From the NCBI GenBank assembly GCA_947846985.1, contig CANTUZ010000003.1:54880096-54944095 (forward strand): a DNA stretch of 64,000 nt, read 5' to 3'. Below, piece by piece: positions 48,445 to 63,222 of the stretch. Each line of letters begins with the position of its first letter. Positions within the stretch are counted from its first letter, which is position 1. The translations under genes were made by a program, and so were the position numbers. This DNA comes from Fratercula arctica. Its lineage: Eukaryota; Chordata; Aves; Charadriiformes; Alcidae. The notes below the pieces were generated by a model. It did no database searches. It saw only the letters and a list, made by a program, of their open reading frames with translations, and was not told the origin of the DNA.

Positions 48445-51400
48445 GTGAGTACAGAGTATTCAACTCGATCACTCCCCTTCCTTTGACCCAGCTTGACAGG
48501 GAAGTGCATTTCCTGTTTGCCTCTAAAAATAATGTGTAGAACCAGGTGAGTTCTTGGAGTTTTATAATAATTTTATCCTCATGCTTCTTGTAGCTCTAGG
48601 TTGAAGGGAAAAGAGAATTAGAAAAGTGTAATATCATGTTAAGAGCTTTGACTACAGGATCTGAGAGAATGACTCTTGCCACTGGGTCTTTTTCTGATGT
48701 TTTTCAGTTAGTCTAGGATACTTAGGCATCCTAATGCAGTCGAAAAATGAATTTACACGGCCGTTGCCTTTCCTTATTCAAATTGCAGCCTCTAAATAAC
48801 TGAAGTTACGTGATTATATTCTAAATGTTATATCTTTCATACATCATTACAAAGCATTCTGTAATGTATTTAGATTAAAGGAATTGTGTTAGGGAAAAGT
48901 GTATGATTAAAATTGTTGCTTTTCAGCTGATGAGCCTGATCTGTCAGTCCTTGTGAACGCCTCTGCTGGTTCTGTAAAACTAAGTTATGGTGGGAAGGGA
49001 CAGATTTCTAACTGCAGTGGTAGTCTCCTTTTTAGAGATTTAAACAATGAGGTGCTAAAAAGAGGCAATTGTCATCCTTTCTTCCTACCTGTCCTTAAAA
49101 GTACAGACTTAGATTAGGAAGCTCCTGGTATTATTAAAGTAGCTGATAAGCCGTTTGACAGCCATGCACATCTTATTGCAAACAGTAGTTGAATTGCGTC
49201 TGACATCTCATAGCATGAATTATTACTTATATGTAGCTGATTCATGGAATGGTGCTAAAGAAGGGATGCAAAAGCCATTCCATTTCCGGAAAGAGTACTC
49301 TCCCAATGTTATCTTATCTTCACAGAGCACGGCCTGATTTCCTTGTGTAGCAGTACACTTAGGAAAGGTTGAAAGTTTCTAATCTATTGTTTTGAATTCC
49401 CTCTGAAACAATCAAGTGTTTGAAACAAGGAAGGAAGTACTTTCTGACCAGGAGAGTTCCTGGAGTTCAGGAAACTGTGTCAATTTAACTCACTGGACTT
49501 GGGGATGTACTTTCCTTCTGCATGGCCACATTATATGCACTCACCAGAAGTGGAACACAGCTGCGTATTTAAATTGTGTAAGGCCAAATTCCAATTACTG
49601 GTGACAGAATAAAATTTGTCACGAGTTCTAGCTGGAAGTTGTGTGTCATAAAGTTGTGAGAAGGACTGAATGTGAAGAATGGACAGCAACTACCTCAAAT
49701 CCATGAGGGACCTATCCTGTAGGATGTCAGAGTGAAATGTTCTTGGGTTGAGCTTTCTGAATGAGTCACACTCTGCACGCTTCAACACAAACTAGCAGCA
49801 GTTAAGCCTCATAAATCCATAGGAACTGTCCATAGGAGCAGTATAGACCAAACAAGGATTACCTCTCTTTTTCGGTTTCCGCCTAGAAATGAAAAATATG
49901 GTTCTTATGAATGACATCTTGTATATGGGATTTCTTACTGGGGGAGATTGTAAAAATATGTCCAATTTAGTTACCCTGACTTTGGTGAGAGGTAGTATAG
50001 CCATGGAACTTTTCCCATATCAGGAACTGGGTAGGCAGTATTCTCGTAGTGTTATGTATTCCAAGAGAGTTTGTAGGCCAAGGTACTGTATAAACATAAG
50101 ATCCCCAAGAGCTAAAAATCTAAATAGACAGACATCGATCTTTGGTTGTTTGGAAAATACTGCTGATGCTCAGGAATGTGGGACAGAACACTCCTTGGAA
50201 CTATCACAATTGCTACAAATCAGAATGAATGAATGAATATGAATGTATTCCTAACATCCTTACCATACAATTCTTTCTCTAAAATTAAATTTATGGCAAG
50301 AGGTCCAACTTGCTACCTTTCAGAATTGAGAGCTGTGATCATCAGGAAACAAACTCTTATAATAGAGTTGTAACAGTACTTTTGAGATCGTTTTTCTACT
50401 TTGCCACCTCTTCAGATTTTTAGTGTGTGTTGATGTCAGCAATTGAGTCTTAGGGCTCACGGTACTTTTTAAGTTGTGCAAGAAGGAATATATTGGATGT
50501 CAGATTCCAAAACTGGGAGTCTTCCTTTGACAATTGTCTTACTAATAAAGCTATCTGAAAATGTCTACAAGAACAAAGCAAGTATAAAAGGGCATGTCCT
50601 GAAGGCTTAAAGTGGCTGGAGGTCAGATGCTATGAGTAGAGGGATTACAGAAATCCTGGTGACAGCATACGGTGAAAGCATCCAGTCATGACAGTGGATT
50701 AGATTTCTTTATATAGAAGAAAAAGAAGGAGCAGTGTATATTTTTTTCCATTTGTTACTTGCTGGCTAATTGTGTTAATGGAAGAGGATCCTTAATACCT
50801 AAGCTGCTTAGAGCCTTCTTAGAGCTAAGACCTTTCTGATGACAGAATAAATGCTATTGGACAACACGTTCATTCGAGTTGTAGTGGTAATTCTGATGCT
50901 AATTAAATGTCAAACTCCGTTCTCACAGCATATTTTTTTACTGGACGAGCTCCCCCCCCACTCCAACCTGGCAGAACTTAATCAGTGGTAAAGCAGGTTG
51001 TTAGAATTCTGCTCCAATTTAATTGGGAAGAACATTACAAATGAAAGAGATAAGTACTGCTGAAAGGTAATAAACTGTCTGCAGTGGCTAACATTTGTAT
51101 TTTAACCTCGTCATTAGCACATGTAGATTAGTGAAATTCGTATTTACACCAGCACTGATAGGCGATCATTATTTTTTTTAAACTAAATATTTAACATTGT
51201 CTTCATATTCTCTAAGCAATATTTGTTTTGTGTTATGGTTGGCTCTGGTTCCCTTACAGCGTGGAAGTCTTTCCAGGAAAAATGAGCTGGGCCTTATCGG
51301 AGGAAATCAGCAGTGAAACAAGAGGTGCATTTAATTAACACTGGCATAGCTTTTATCCAAGTTCTCTGTGACCATGACCCAGAGGGCTACATCACTCACA

Positions 51401-54400
51401 CAGGTGGACTGTTGACATCATTGCTTGGCTCAGTGGAGTGATGGCAGGAAGGCTGCTGGAGTATATGTAGGAAACCAGTGAGGTCATTCACTAGCAATGC
51501 TTGGGTGGGGAATTACTAGCTTTTTGTAGTATGTGTGTTTCTCTCCACCCCCACCCAAAAAGCCCTTGCAGTTTGGTCCTTTCTCACATTCAGCCACGCT
51601 TCCATTGTTCTTTCTCTTTCGTGTGGTGTGCAAAGAATGCAGGCTGGTTGTGGAAGTAAAACCTGTTGTCTTTTGCTTTTGTGAAATGACACTACCAAAT
51701 CACTGGTGCAAGTAATATAGCTGTGTTTGAATCACAGCGAGATTTTTAAATACATACTACCCTTTTCCAGCCATGCACTTTTGTTTTAATGAGTTAAAAT
51801 TACAGGCAAGTTCCCTTTGAAAATATATGGAGTCTTTGGAGCCATGCCAGCTCCCAAATTCTCACAATGAACTGACATCCTTCAGATACCGACATATCTG
51901 AAGAAAGGTTGGTCTATTACAGCAATATTCTTTTTCTCCCCATAGAGAAAGCAGTTCGAGTCTCTGGAAGTAGTTCTGAAACTATATCCTCTGGGAAGGA
52001 ACTCTTGGGGCGACCCAGTGCGGTTTGAAACAAGTTTATGGGAGCCATAAAGCCCTAATTCACTTGTAGGTGAGAGCCAGGACTGTCCTGCTAAAATATT
52101 GTAAGGGAGAAAAAACCCTGAAAGTAAATGTTTTTATGAATACTTCTAGAAGGAAGGTATTGTTCCCTGTTGAATGAATTTCTTCTTTCATAGTGGTTAA
52201 AAGCTTAACAAGTTTTAAGGGTGTCCTTTGAACATAAGCTGGAGTCTAGGCCCACCTGTGACTTTGCAGTTTCCCAGTGGTGCAAGAGGCCCAAGTTGTC
52301 TCCAAACTGTCATTTTGTCACTTCTCTCAGGCTCTCTTATGGGACAGTTGAATAATTATTGGTGAATTGCCCAACTCGTCCTGATGATCTGTGTAACGTA
52401 GGGTGATTTTTCAAAAACGGGAATGATGGTGAGATTTATATCTCCCTTGTATAAAGCATTTAGCTTACAATTCAATTTTATATTGTTTACAAAGGAGTGG
52501 TGCTACGCTAAGTATTCTGGCCTCTCTCAGTCCAAAATATATTCCTGGTGATGTGGCATTTGGCACCTGCCTTTGGTGTTGTATAGTTGCTGTGTTGCAG
52601 CAGCGCTCGGAAGTCCCCAAACAGCTAGCTCTAAAAATACTAGGTGCTCGTAGACTCCGCAGGCCAGTTTTGAGATAACTGCAGTAAGTGTGGAAAAAGT
52701 AACAGAAAAGGGAAGCTATGAAGTTAAACTCACGTGGGAAATGCAGGTTAACAATTGTGTGGTTCTGAATTGAAAAACGCTAACAGGAAAGGAAAAGCCC
52801 ACGCTCTCCTCTGGTAGATGATGTGCCTTTGCATTTATTACAGTAGGTGTAATCCCTCTCGGGAAGGAAGGAGAGGGTTTTTTTGAATTACGCGGGGCAC
52901 TTCGTTCCTGCTCAGTGACCAGGCGTGCACACACGGAAATGCTGAATGATGTTACACTTGGTGGAAGGCTGATGAATTATTCAGGGTAGGGTTGTCCGGG
53001 CAGGGGGTCAGCACTTAGGTAAGATCAGTGGCTGGAAGTGAAGGTGAGGACAGTCACCTTTGGTTCATTGTGTTTAAAAGCTAGAGGCTGGGAGATGCTT
53101 AGTGTAACAACTGCAAATCCACTTGTGTTTCTTGGTGTGGTTGTGGCAGTATTGGGTTGGCCAGAGAGGGTCTCTGTAGATGAGACAAAAATAGGCCCAA
53201 GTGAATGATTTAGCTGAAGGGATGAGGAAAAAGTAGATTATCATGAAAAGGGGTATGTGGTAGCCTTTGGAAACATCCCGGGTGTGTGGACTATGAGGCA
53301 ATTAAGATTCAAGGATGATTATGGCCATTTGTGGTGAGAAGATGGGAATAGAAGATTGAGGGGAGGATTGGAAAGGTGGGGTCGGCTGGAAAGGAAAAGA
53401 AATTAAATTGAGAGTTATACCAGTGGGAGGAGATACCTGTGAAATGATTTGAAGACAAATCCAAGATGTACAGGGAGAACTGAAAGAGGGCACTGAAGTA
53501 AAAGCCACAAGTGTAAAAGAGATTTGAACATGGTCCAAAAGCGTTAGTTGAAACAATGATATGATCTAAGATCTGTCCAGGAAGAAGTCTTGGGAGTAAT
53601 TGATGAATGTAGTTACAGGAGAGCAGAACATGCCTTGCTGATGACTAAAGATTTTTTTAAAGTGGAGAGAAAAAGGGTCGAGTTTAGCTGGCTCAAAAAA
53701 ATGTATTGTCTCTGTAAATTTTGAAAGTACATAGAAAAGAATGTATTTAAATAATAGTTCAGATATTTCCATATGCTCTGAGGATTTGCTGTTTACTTCA
53801 ACTATTTTAAACTGATATGGATAAGCCAGTGCTTGTTGGAAATATAGAGCAAATATAGTTTCCCGTAGCTGCGACAGCTGCTATGCCACTCTGCCATAGC
53901 TGTGACACAGACATATGGTAAAATACCCTCTTACATCCTCAAAAAAAGAAAAAAACCCAAACAGCCTCTCTTCCTCCTCTGGCATTTAGAAATATCTTGA
54001 CAGATAATGGAGGCAAGGCACTTAGATTCTGTGTAGTTCATGCTGTGTCTCTTGACTGCTCTGTTTGTTCGCTAGTAAGCATTATTTAATCTACAGTATA
54101 ATATAATACAATATATTGCCTTTTCTGAATGAAAAATCAGGTCCCCGTTGCTGACCCTATCGGCAAAATTAATTTGCAGTTTATTACAGCTTCCTTCAGC
54201 CTAGCCTTACATTCCTCAAGGACCAGCACTTGTAGTTAGCAAAACTAAAGAAATTATTTTGCTTTGTTTTCTATTGGGAAGAAAAAAGAAGTTCTGTAGG
54301 CATGTGTGTTATTTCAGCAAACTGAATAGTTGGAGGAGGACTTGTTTTGGGACAGGATGAAACAATTATACAACATATCACAGAAGAAAATAAATCCTGT

Positions 54401-57400
54401 GGTTTGGTAAGCTATTTAATGTTTAGATTAGATGAGATTTTTCTCAATACAACCTCCATTATAATCAATTTCAGTATGACTATTATAAAATTAGTTCTTT
54501 ATATTCAGTGTCCATATTACATATTTTCCCATTTTACCATATTTTAAGCCTTGTCAGAGAAGAACTTTTTAATGCAAATGTTTACATTTGGCTCTGAACA
54601 CTTGAAAATGAACTTTTTCATGACAAAAATTAACCTAGTGGGTTACTTCTAGTGATCAGGTTTCCTTGGTTGTCTTTTCCAAAGATATTTTTATTAAATA
54701 CATCCACAGAAATGTAACATTATGTTCAAGCTCTTAGACTTCAGTAATAAACTTGTGCCACTGTTAACTTAAAATAGTTTCTCTGAATAGGACCCTTAAA
54801 ACAGATGCTTATTTACAAGTACAAAAAATGACTTTCACTTTTCACTTTAGTCAGTAAGTGACACCCTGAAAATGCATTTTGATAGCCTCCCATCCCTTGT
54901 AGTGGGAATTTTACCTGGTCTCCATTGCTTTGCATGTAAAGGGGCAGAGGACGTGGTCAGCCATGCTATCTCCGTGGAAGGTATGGTAGGTCAGAGCTGC
55001 TGCAGAGGATTTCTTAAACTGGTATGCCCAGATCACAAGTGCTTTAGCGCGTGTTTTCAGTTAAGATTAGCTGACTTGACACATCAGCTCAGGCAGTATG
55101 GATTCATTGATCAAGGGTAGTACCTGGCTAGTGTGGACAAGTTTAAGCAATGCTGGAACAAAGATAACTTGTTATACTTTGAAACAGTTTTCTTCAGTGT
55201 GGTTGTTAATGTCTTGCCCTCATCAGACCTGTGAAGTTGTATGTAATGAACTCAGTGCAGCTGTCTTAGGGTTGCACATGCCATTGGCGCAGGCAAATAA
55301 AATGAGAATCACGTGTAGCGTGCATGTAGCCAAAGGGGGCACCTCTGTGAAAGCGTAGTTTGCTCAAGGCCTTCAGAGAGTCTGGGAGTCATTAAGATCC
55401 TTGCTGTCTGTTCCAGTGAGACCTAACCATGAGCATGGTTATGCTTTCTGTCTGCTTTATTCCCTTGTCTCTGATTTACAGTCCGTGATCCCAGGCAAGA
55501 ATGAATATGACTGCATCAGTTAAGAAAGGAAAAAGTCAAGAGACTGCTATGCCATATGGAGAGAAGGGCTCTCTGAATGATATACATTAGCCTATTTGCA
55601 TGGGGCATGCTATAAAGAAAGACATACCAGTTAAAAGTGGGAAGTGCAACTTGGACAGAAGCCAGCAGCAATTTTGGACCACTGCCTTTAGATTTTACGC
55701 ATGCCTTCAGACGTGAAATAGGGACTTTGCAGTGGAACCGTAAGCCCGTGCGAGTTTGGGCAGTTAGCGAGTGCTGTGCCAGGCATTCTCCAGGGCAAAG
55801 GGGGAAGCAGGTGGCTGAGTTGCGCAGCTCATGGCAGTGCAGCCTGCCCATCTCCATCCTCTCCTACAGCTCTGACTCTGCTGGTTACTGTTGTATATTC
55901 ATGCAAGTTCAGAGCAAGTAAATGTGTTTGATTAAGAGCTCATTCCGTTAATCAGCCTCGCATGTGTGCGTGTTGATCAAATGCGAAGAGCTCAAAAGTC
56001 TGTTTATGGAACGTCTTGAAACAGCACTGTTAAGGGTTTGTATTTTGATTGTGCTGTCTATACAGAGTATGTACAGACCTGAGCCATTAGAGAGGGCAAC
56101 CGGGTATTTGCTTCTCCCATTCATGATATTTTGGATGACTTGCTGCATGAGGAGGCCGATGCTGCCAGACCCAGGGGTCACTGAGTCTGATGGCTTTGGG
56201 GTGGGCTGGGTGTCGCTGCTGCCTGTCTTGGTTCAGCATGGTAGCAGCAGACATGCTCTGTCACTTCCAGCTTTCTGCAGTTCCTCCGCACAGGGATGAA
56301 ATGAAACGATGTTTCATACTCCCTATTTTTGTTTGTTCAGCCTGATCAGCTTCTTCGGTTGAAGAAATCACAGTTTCTGTGAAGCTGCCTCATGATTCAG
56401 ACTGGAAATTTAGAGATTCAGCCATTTACAAGCAATACTTACCTTTCAAAACTCCTGTCTACATGCAATTTTTTGAGAGGGTATCTTATGCTCCCTTATA
56501 GAAAAAAAAATCGCCCTTCAGCATTCTTCCAGGTACATTTTTCAAATGCTAATTTGCAGATTTAAAAAGTATTGATTCCTTGGTAAGCAGCAAAAAACTT
56601 TACAGTTTGGGTCAACTTTACAGTTTGAATTTCTTCCAGACTGTCCAGTAAGACAAACTATCTAGCAGATGTAGATAGCTGTATATTTGAGTTTGGCAAC
56701 TTACTGTTATTGCAACTCTAAAAGTGATTTAAGGCTAATAGCAGGAACCTAGCTGGAGGCTGCAAGTCTGTGACTGAACAGTTTTATTGAGTTCCGGATA
56801 AATAAGGTGAAAGATGTTTTGAACTTTAATAAAGTCCCCAGCAACTTGCTTGCTTTCATTAAATTGTGAAATATAGGATGAATAGTGCACTAATTAACAT
56901 TGAAGAGGAATGAATATTTGTGCCTACTGGTCAAGGGATTATCCTTGTTAAAACAGGAAATGGACTCTGATTTCCTGTTTTAAAGTATTTTCTTCATAAA
57001 CTTTGCTTGAAAACGTGAGGTTAAAAATAGGTTATACTTTTACATAGTAAAATATGTGTCTATTATTAGTTCAAAAATAGCTTATATATGGAAGGAAGGG
57101 CATTTTCCAAATTGTTTTATGTGGAAATAAATACATCCTGCACATAAAATAGCATTTATCATGAAATGAGAAACTGAGCTCCTCTAATTTATTACACTGT
57201 GGCACGGGCTTTATAGAAATTACAATACTCAACATTTGCATAATATCACTTTGTGTTAGTAGTTTGCAAGACAAGCAAAATTTTGACACAGTTTTTAAAA
57301 TAAGGAATACAGAGATGCAAACAGTACGGTCCCCTGACAAATCAGGGGCAGGACAACCAATAAAATTCACAATTTCCTGGCCTGCAAAATAATGGTATGT

Positions 57401-60400
57401 TTATGTCTAAGAATGTGAAGAATCCATCAAAGTAGGCTGACCAGCTTTCTGTGGACAACACTAAAAGAAAGTTACACTGATGCTGCTACTCCTCTACACC
57501 ACCCACCCACTCAAAAATCCTGAAGTATTTCCTGAGGTATTCCTCATATGTCCTTATTTAAGAAGAAAGAGGGTACAAATGCTGGCGTACTGTATTTCAC
57601 TGTTGGTAAGTGGTAACGGGTTTATTTCGAAAAGACCAAAGTTTCTTCACTTCTGAAACTGTGAAATGTCATGACTGGAGCTTTACCTTTCGACCGTAGC
57701 TGAGGAGAGGGTTGCATGAAACCACCTTGATAGCACATAGATCAAGAGACATCTCCCAGGTGAAGAAGTCCGTTAAAAAAAGTATTCTCAGCATGGTACA
57801 ACGGTGACCCACAGGCTTCTACAGATGCGGCATTTTTGGTACTCGGAGATGCTACTTGATGCTGGCCTGTGACTGTTATCTGTCTTCCCATCTGCTCTTC
57901 CTGCACACTGGTGAACTTCACTTGTCAAAAGATGATTTTGTTCTTTTTTTCTCTTAATAGAAGGAAAGAAAGAATAAGACTTGCATCCTTGTGTGCTTGA
58001 GGAAATTCTGTTTCTCAGCAGAAATAGTGTCGCAGTAGTTGACAATGTTTCCTGTGTCTGGAAGGGAAAACCCTGCTATGGACACCCTGTCAGCTGGTGC
58101 AGAATGGTGACTTCCCTCTCTCACACCTGTTTCTCCATGGTGGATATGTCTGCCAGCTCGACCCATCTTTTCTCCCTACCATTTTCTTCTCATATTTTTT
58201 GGGATAAGGGTATATTTAGTTTTACACCAAGATTAAGCCCCTCCGTTTCGATGCTTGTTCCACACAGCTGTGGGAAAATTCTGTTTAATGCTGCCTTCTC
58301 TTTTACAATGTAAAAGCCAAGAACATTATTTCTTGGTCTGGAGCTGGACTTCTAAAACCAGAGCTTTCCATAGGCCCGTGAAGAAGAAATATGATCAGGC
58401 CTGAGCTAACAGTTGGACAGGTAAGGCAAGAAGTAACATTATCTCTCCTCACCATTTTGTTACTGCAGTTACCTGCAAAAATGTATCAGTATGAGGTATC
58501 TTGCCGACACCAGTAAAACTTTGTGAGTGCTAACTGTGATGCAGCAGCTGCATTATGGTATATTTTTGTCACAGAGGAAAATTATGTCAACATTATTTAG
58601 CTCCCAGAACTCAACAGCAGCTGCAACCACCTCAGCATGGAAAGGCTTAGGCTGACGTGGAGCCCAAGCCACAGTCTGCCTGTTTTTCCTATGTTTGGAA
58701 GGGGTATGTTAGTGAGATATTCCCAAACTGAAGTACGAGGGGCTGCGTGAAGTCGGGCTTGGCTGTGGTGACTCTCCAGAAGTCAGGATCTGATGCAGTG
58801 CTGAAATCCTGGGTTTGCCGTGTGCGGGGCTGCGTGTGGGACCCGTCCTTTCGTTCGGGTGTTGCCAGGGCTGAAGTGCAGCGCGCTGGGTGGTGGTGCA
58901 GTCTGGGACAGCCACAGCACGTCTGAGTGAGATGTGGCACAAGATGTGCGGGTGTTTGTTTTTATAGCAAAGTTTGGCTCGTTTGGAACATTTTAAACCC
59001 TTACCTCTGTAACTACACAGTGGATGATAATGCCACGCTAGCTATACCAGTGCTTGATACTTTACAGGTTAGTGCCTGCCAGCTGGACATTCGCCCTTTG
59101 CTTGAAGTCACATAAAAATGCCTAACATAAATGGAACATCCTCTTTAACCAGATTCACATTTTTAATAATGTTCTTTTAATAATGTGTCAAAGTTTGGAG
59201 CTCTAGTTGTAGGCTAAACAGTTTCTCTCCAGGGACTCGGAATTTTCTAAAGATAAAACCCTATAATTGCATGATATTTTAGGCTGGAGTGCCTGACCAC
59301 AGCATCTTTCTTTAATAACCATGTTTCTTTAGGCAACATAAGGAGCTGGGTTTTGAGCTTAATAAGAAAAGCTAGTGACATGAAGAACTTCAGAATGAGC
59401 CATTCAATCATCTATAGGAATGTTAGAATTGGAGAGAAAATATTTTTAAAATGTTAAAGATTTACATGTGCTGTCCTACTTAAAGTTTAGCAATGCTCTG
59501 AAGACTTTGAGTCTAAACTTAACCTCAGAGTATATGCTTTCATGAAAATTAGTGAGAATTAGTTAATCAGGTCATGGTTTCTTTTTCTGCACAGCTGCCC
59601 TAAATTCATGAGGAGCTATTCTTTATGTCACTCTTACAGGCTTTCACTTAACTTTTTTTAATTGGAGACCATGTGTCTGTATCAGCAATTTAAAATAGAT
59701 GGTTGGGTCCAAATCAACTGATTCTACAAATATGCAAAATAGCCTTAAAATACTCTGTTTTAATCAACATTTAGCAAACAACACATCAATTATTAAATTT
59801 ATGCAGGCTTGTGATAGTCAGAGAAATATCGTTTATATCCCTTGCCATTTTTAGAAAATCTTTTTCTGATTCTCCTTAAATTCTGGTTTTATAATGAAAA
59901 GGAGCATTGAGGATGTGTTGATGAGAAAGCTGCGCTGACGCGTGTGAAGGCCATGTATCTCACAACAACTCTTACAAAGGTGGCAAACCTTTTTTTATGC
60001 AGTAAGCCGCCTAGCAGGCTGACGCCCTGCGATACTGAGTATTAGGTGTGTGTTTGAGATAGCCTTCTGGTTTCAGTGTTGCAATCAAATAAGCACACGG
60101 TGAATGAAAGCAGCAAAGGAATGTGAATAATGTGTTTGCCTTTTAGTAAATCATCAGTAAACTCTAATGCTGAGACAATCTGGCTTTGTGACTTGCTCAC
60201 TTAATAAAACCAATCAGTAGACCGAGGCCAGAAGAACGGTGACAGTTTGTCACCTATAGAAACCCGTTGCACTGTTTCTAGTCTTCTTTAAGACTCTCTT
60301 AGATCAGTGAAAATAAATCTCCTGACCTCATTTTACCCTTCATTTATCTTATCCACAAAACCGCATCAAATTCAACACCACTTAAAGTTCATGCTTGGCT

Positions 60401-61838
60401 CCTTGTTTTCAGTCTGCTGTCAGGCGCAAGGGTGCTGCTGGAGGAGTGTCCTCAGGGACATCACTGAGGATGTCGTACTAAAACTGTAACCTGAAAGGCA
60501 CTTCACAGAAGTACAGCGTTGAATCTCGGTGGTGTTAATTTAGGAGAATTTTTGAGAAATGACGACAACGTGGTGTAAGAAAATCTTATTCTTTTTTCTT
60601 TTAGGCGATACTATACTGTACGTATCACAGTATGGCAAATGCAGTCCCAAATGTGCCCAAAAAAGAAGCAGTAACATCACATAGGTGGGATGACTGAGTT
60701 GTTTTTCCCCAGTTCCATTTGCAACGCTTACCTCTTGCTGCTCAGAAGTTACTGCATTTGCGCTACTGTCAAAAACTGCCAGTGCTCAGAAATGAAGTGT
60801 TAATCTGGGAGTTTATCAAGAGAGCTGTGCAACAAAACCTGTGACTCTTACATCTCTGATCCATGAAATAAGCCGAAATACAGGTGTCTGTAGTTGTTAT
60901 GCTGGGAAAAAAACGCTGGTGGAGCTGGGTACCTTACATGCAGTACCGTTCATATTACAAGGTTATGAATGCCCTGTGTCCCTGGTCACGGAGAAGTGCC
61001 CTCGCACGCAGCTCCAGGCTTCGTTCAGCCGGTGCGTGTTCGGAAGGCTGCCCTGCAGACTTTTGTCGCCATGCTTTTGGCCCAGATCCACTTTCTGCTT
61101 CCCAAGAGTGTTACTACTACGCAGGATGTGTGCCTGTTTGAAAGCAGCGCTTCCATAGCGCTTCTGCTCTCCTATCTTTTTACTCTTTTGTAAAGGCCCA
61201 CGTAAATCCAGCCCTACCGCGGAGCATTGTGTGCACTGTGTCAGTATCCAGAGGAAACGTCTGTGCTATACAGTTCAGTTCCTGCTCAGCTTTGCCATTA
61301 ACCAGCATTTTGAGTGGTATGTCTTCCTTGTTGAAACTGTTTTAAGAATTTCTGCGTATTTGCGTTGAAAGAGCAGTTTTTCCAGCCGTCATTTTGTACG
61401 CGTGTGACTCAGTTCATAGTGTTATTACTGGAGGTGGAACGCAATGAACGGAGCAGTCATCATTTGATGTAAGAAGAATTTCCTCATAAGTACAGAGAAA
61501 TGTAAATTGTGAGAACGAATTCGTTGATAGAAGGATGCTTTTAGTTTGATCATCAGGTGTTCGTGGAAAATTTCACTATACCTGAATGAGAGAGATTTCT
61601 GGGGATTGTTGAGAGTATTAAGAATCGTCATTCTATTGTTTGTCCCCATTTTGTTTGGATTATGAACTGCACTGAAAACACATGCATTTATTTACCCGTT
61701 GCATTAAACCATGCGTTGTCTTAGTTATGTTCAATTTTATTATGCTTTATTGCAACAAATTGATATAATTGCATAGATGACCATCAGCCCTTCATGAAAG
61801 CAGTAAAAAGCCTAACCTCTTTCCTCCTTTTTTCCCCA

Positions 61839-61907
61839 TTTTTTCCCTCCTTTTTCTTTTTTCCTTCCTTTCCTCCCCCTCTCCCCCCCCCCTCCTTTTT
61901 TTCCCCT
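61839..61907. repeat. 69-nt uninterrupted polypyrimidine tract
   Basis: Only C and T on the + strand for 69 bases, including a C10 run, with further C/T-rich sequence on both sides (61815-61927). Such tracts can form triplex DNA. It lies in an intron, with no exon following it that I can see. Confidence 0.85.
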
Positions 61908-63174
61908 GCGCCTCCTTTTTCCTCCTTGAAGCTGTTTTGGCAGCTGGAGGCAGTTTTTATTTTGATACATTTGACATAAAGGATGGAATGTGTCCAGTTT
62001 GGGAAGCAGAAAAGCTGGTGGAGGAAAAAAAAGAATCCGTCATTGTATTATAGAAATCAAGAGTGTGCTTTCTGGTCCATCAAGTATAAACAGTTTTTGG
62101 TTTCAGCTCAGGATATACAGGAGAATAAATTGCAATTTATGGGCTTTTTTTTTTTTTGTTATTTAAAGGGAGAGAATTTAGCTACGTTGTTGGCACCATA
62201 AAACTTAACATTTTATGGAAACAAAATGGAAAACCAGATTATGGCATATATTAAAAATAGAGTGTGTAACTTACAACTTCAGGCATCCAGCCAAGAGGAA
62301 GTTGTATATTAAAAAAAAACAATAACCACATATCTGCTCTTATGGGAATCATTCCGGGACTGAAAGGCATATGCGTCCAAATGCAGGGTTTTTCTGTGTG
62401 GTCAAAATTTCAAAATGAGCATGCCAGTGAATTGTCCTGAGTTCAATCAAAGTATGTAGGTGTTTCTGTGTGCCTGCAACGCCTGTGCAGAAATGTGGGC
62501 CTACGCACACCCCCAAAGCATGTGTGTAGTTACCTCCTTTCTTCTGCCTGTGCAGTTGTAAAGGGGGGACGTGCTGGCCCCATCTCTCTGTCACTCAAAC
62601 CGGCTTTTTACTTCCTGACTATGAAGTGTTACATCCTTTTGCATGAGGGTCACCGCATTTTGTTCTTCCAGGCTTGCCAAGAAGGACAGAGGGTGGGGAG
62701 GGATGTCGATGAGAGGGCTTCTGGCTTCTTCCAAGCGGGGAGTGAGCCAGGGAATGTACTGAATGAAAGGTGTGTTCTTAATGCTACTCGCTTGAGCAGT
62801 AAGCAGCCCTGACGTCCTAAATCCGATCTCAAAAAGCACCAGCCCTTCCTGATCTTCAGCTCTCTTCCCTAGCTCTCCTTCCCATCTTGTGTTACTGTTT
62901 ATGGGTTGGTGTTGCTGACTCCATATTAACTATAGGCATAATCTCTAGAAACCATGGCAGTCTGCAGTATTAGACTCCTGCCAAACGGGATCCCTGGAAA
63001 ACCTAATTTAGCCCTTGCCACAGAATGAGCTTCCACTTGTTAATTTAATATTTTTTTTTTAATCTAAAATGTACTAAAGTTTCCTTCCAGTAAACTTTAT
63101 TCTGTAGTTTTGTGAAAAACAACAAGAAGGGAAATTCATGTGGACTCTCAAGGAATTTATTATGGGTAAATTCA

Positions 63175-63222
63175 GAGAAAAAGTTGACAAATTAAGTGTA
63201 AACTTGGAGAAAAAGTTGACAA
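63175..63222. repeat. 16-bp direct repeat, 32-bp period
   Basis: GAGAAAAAGTTGACAA occurs at 63175-63190 and again at 63207-63222 without mismatch. This looks like a local duplication with a diverged spacer. Confidence 0.8.
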
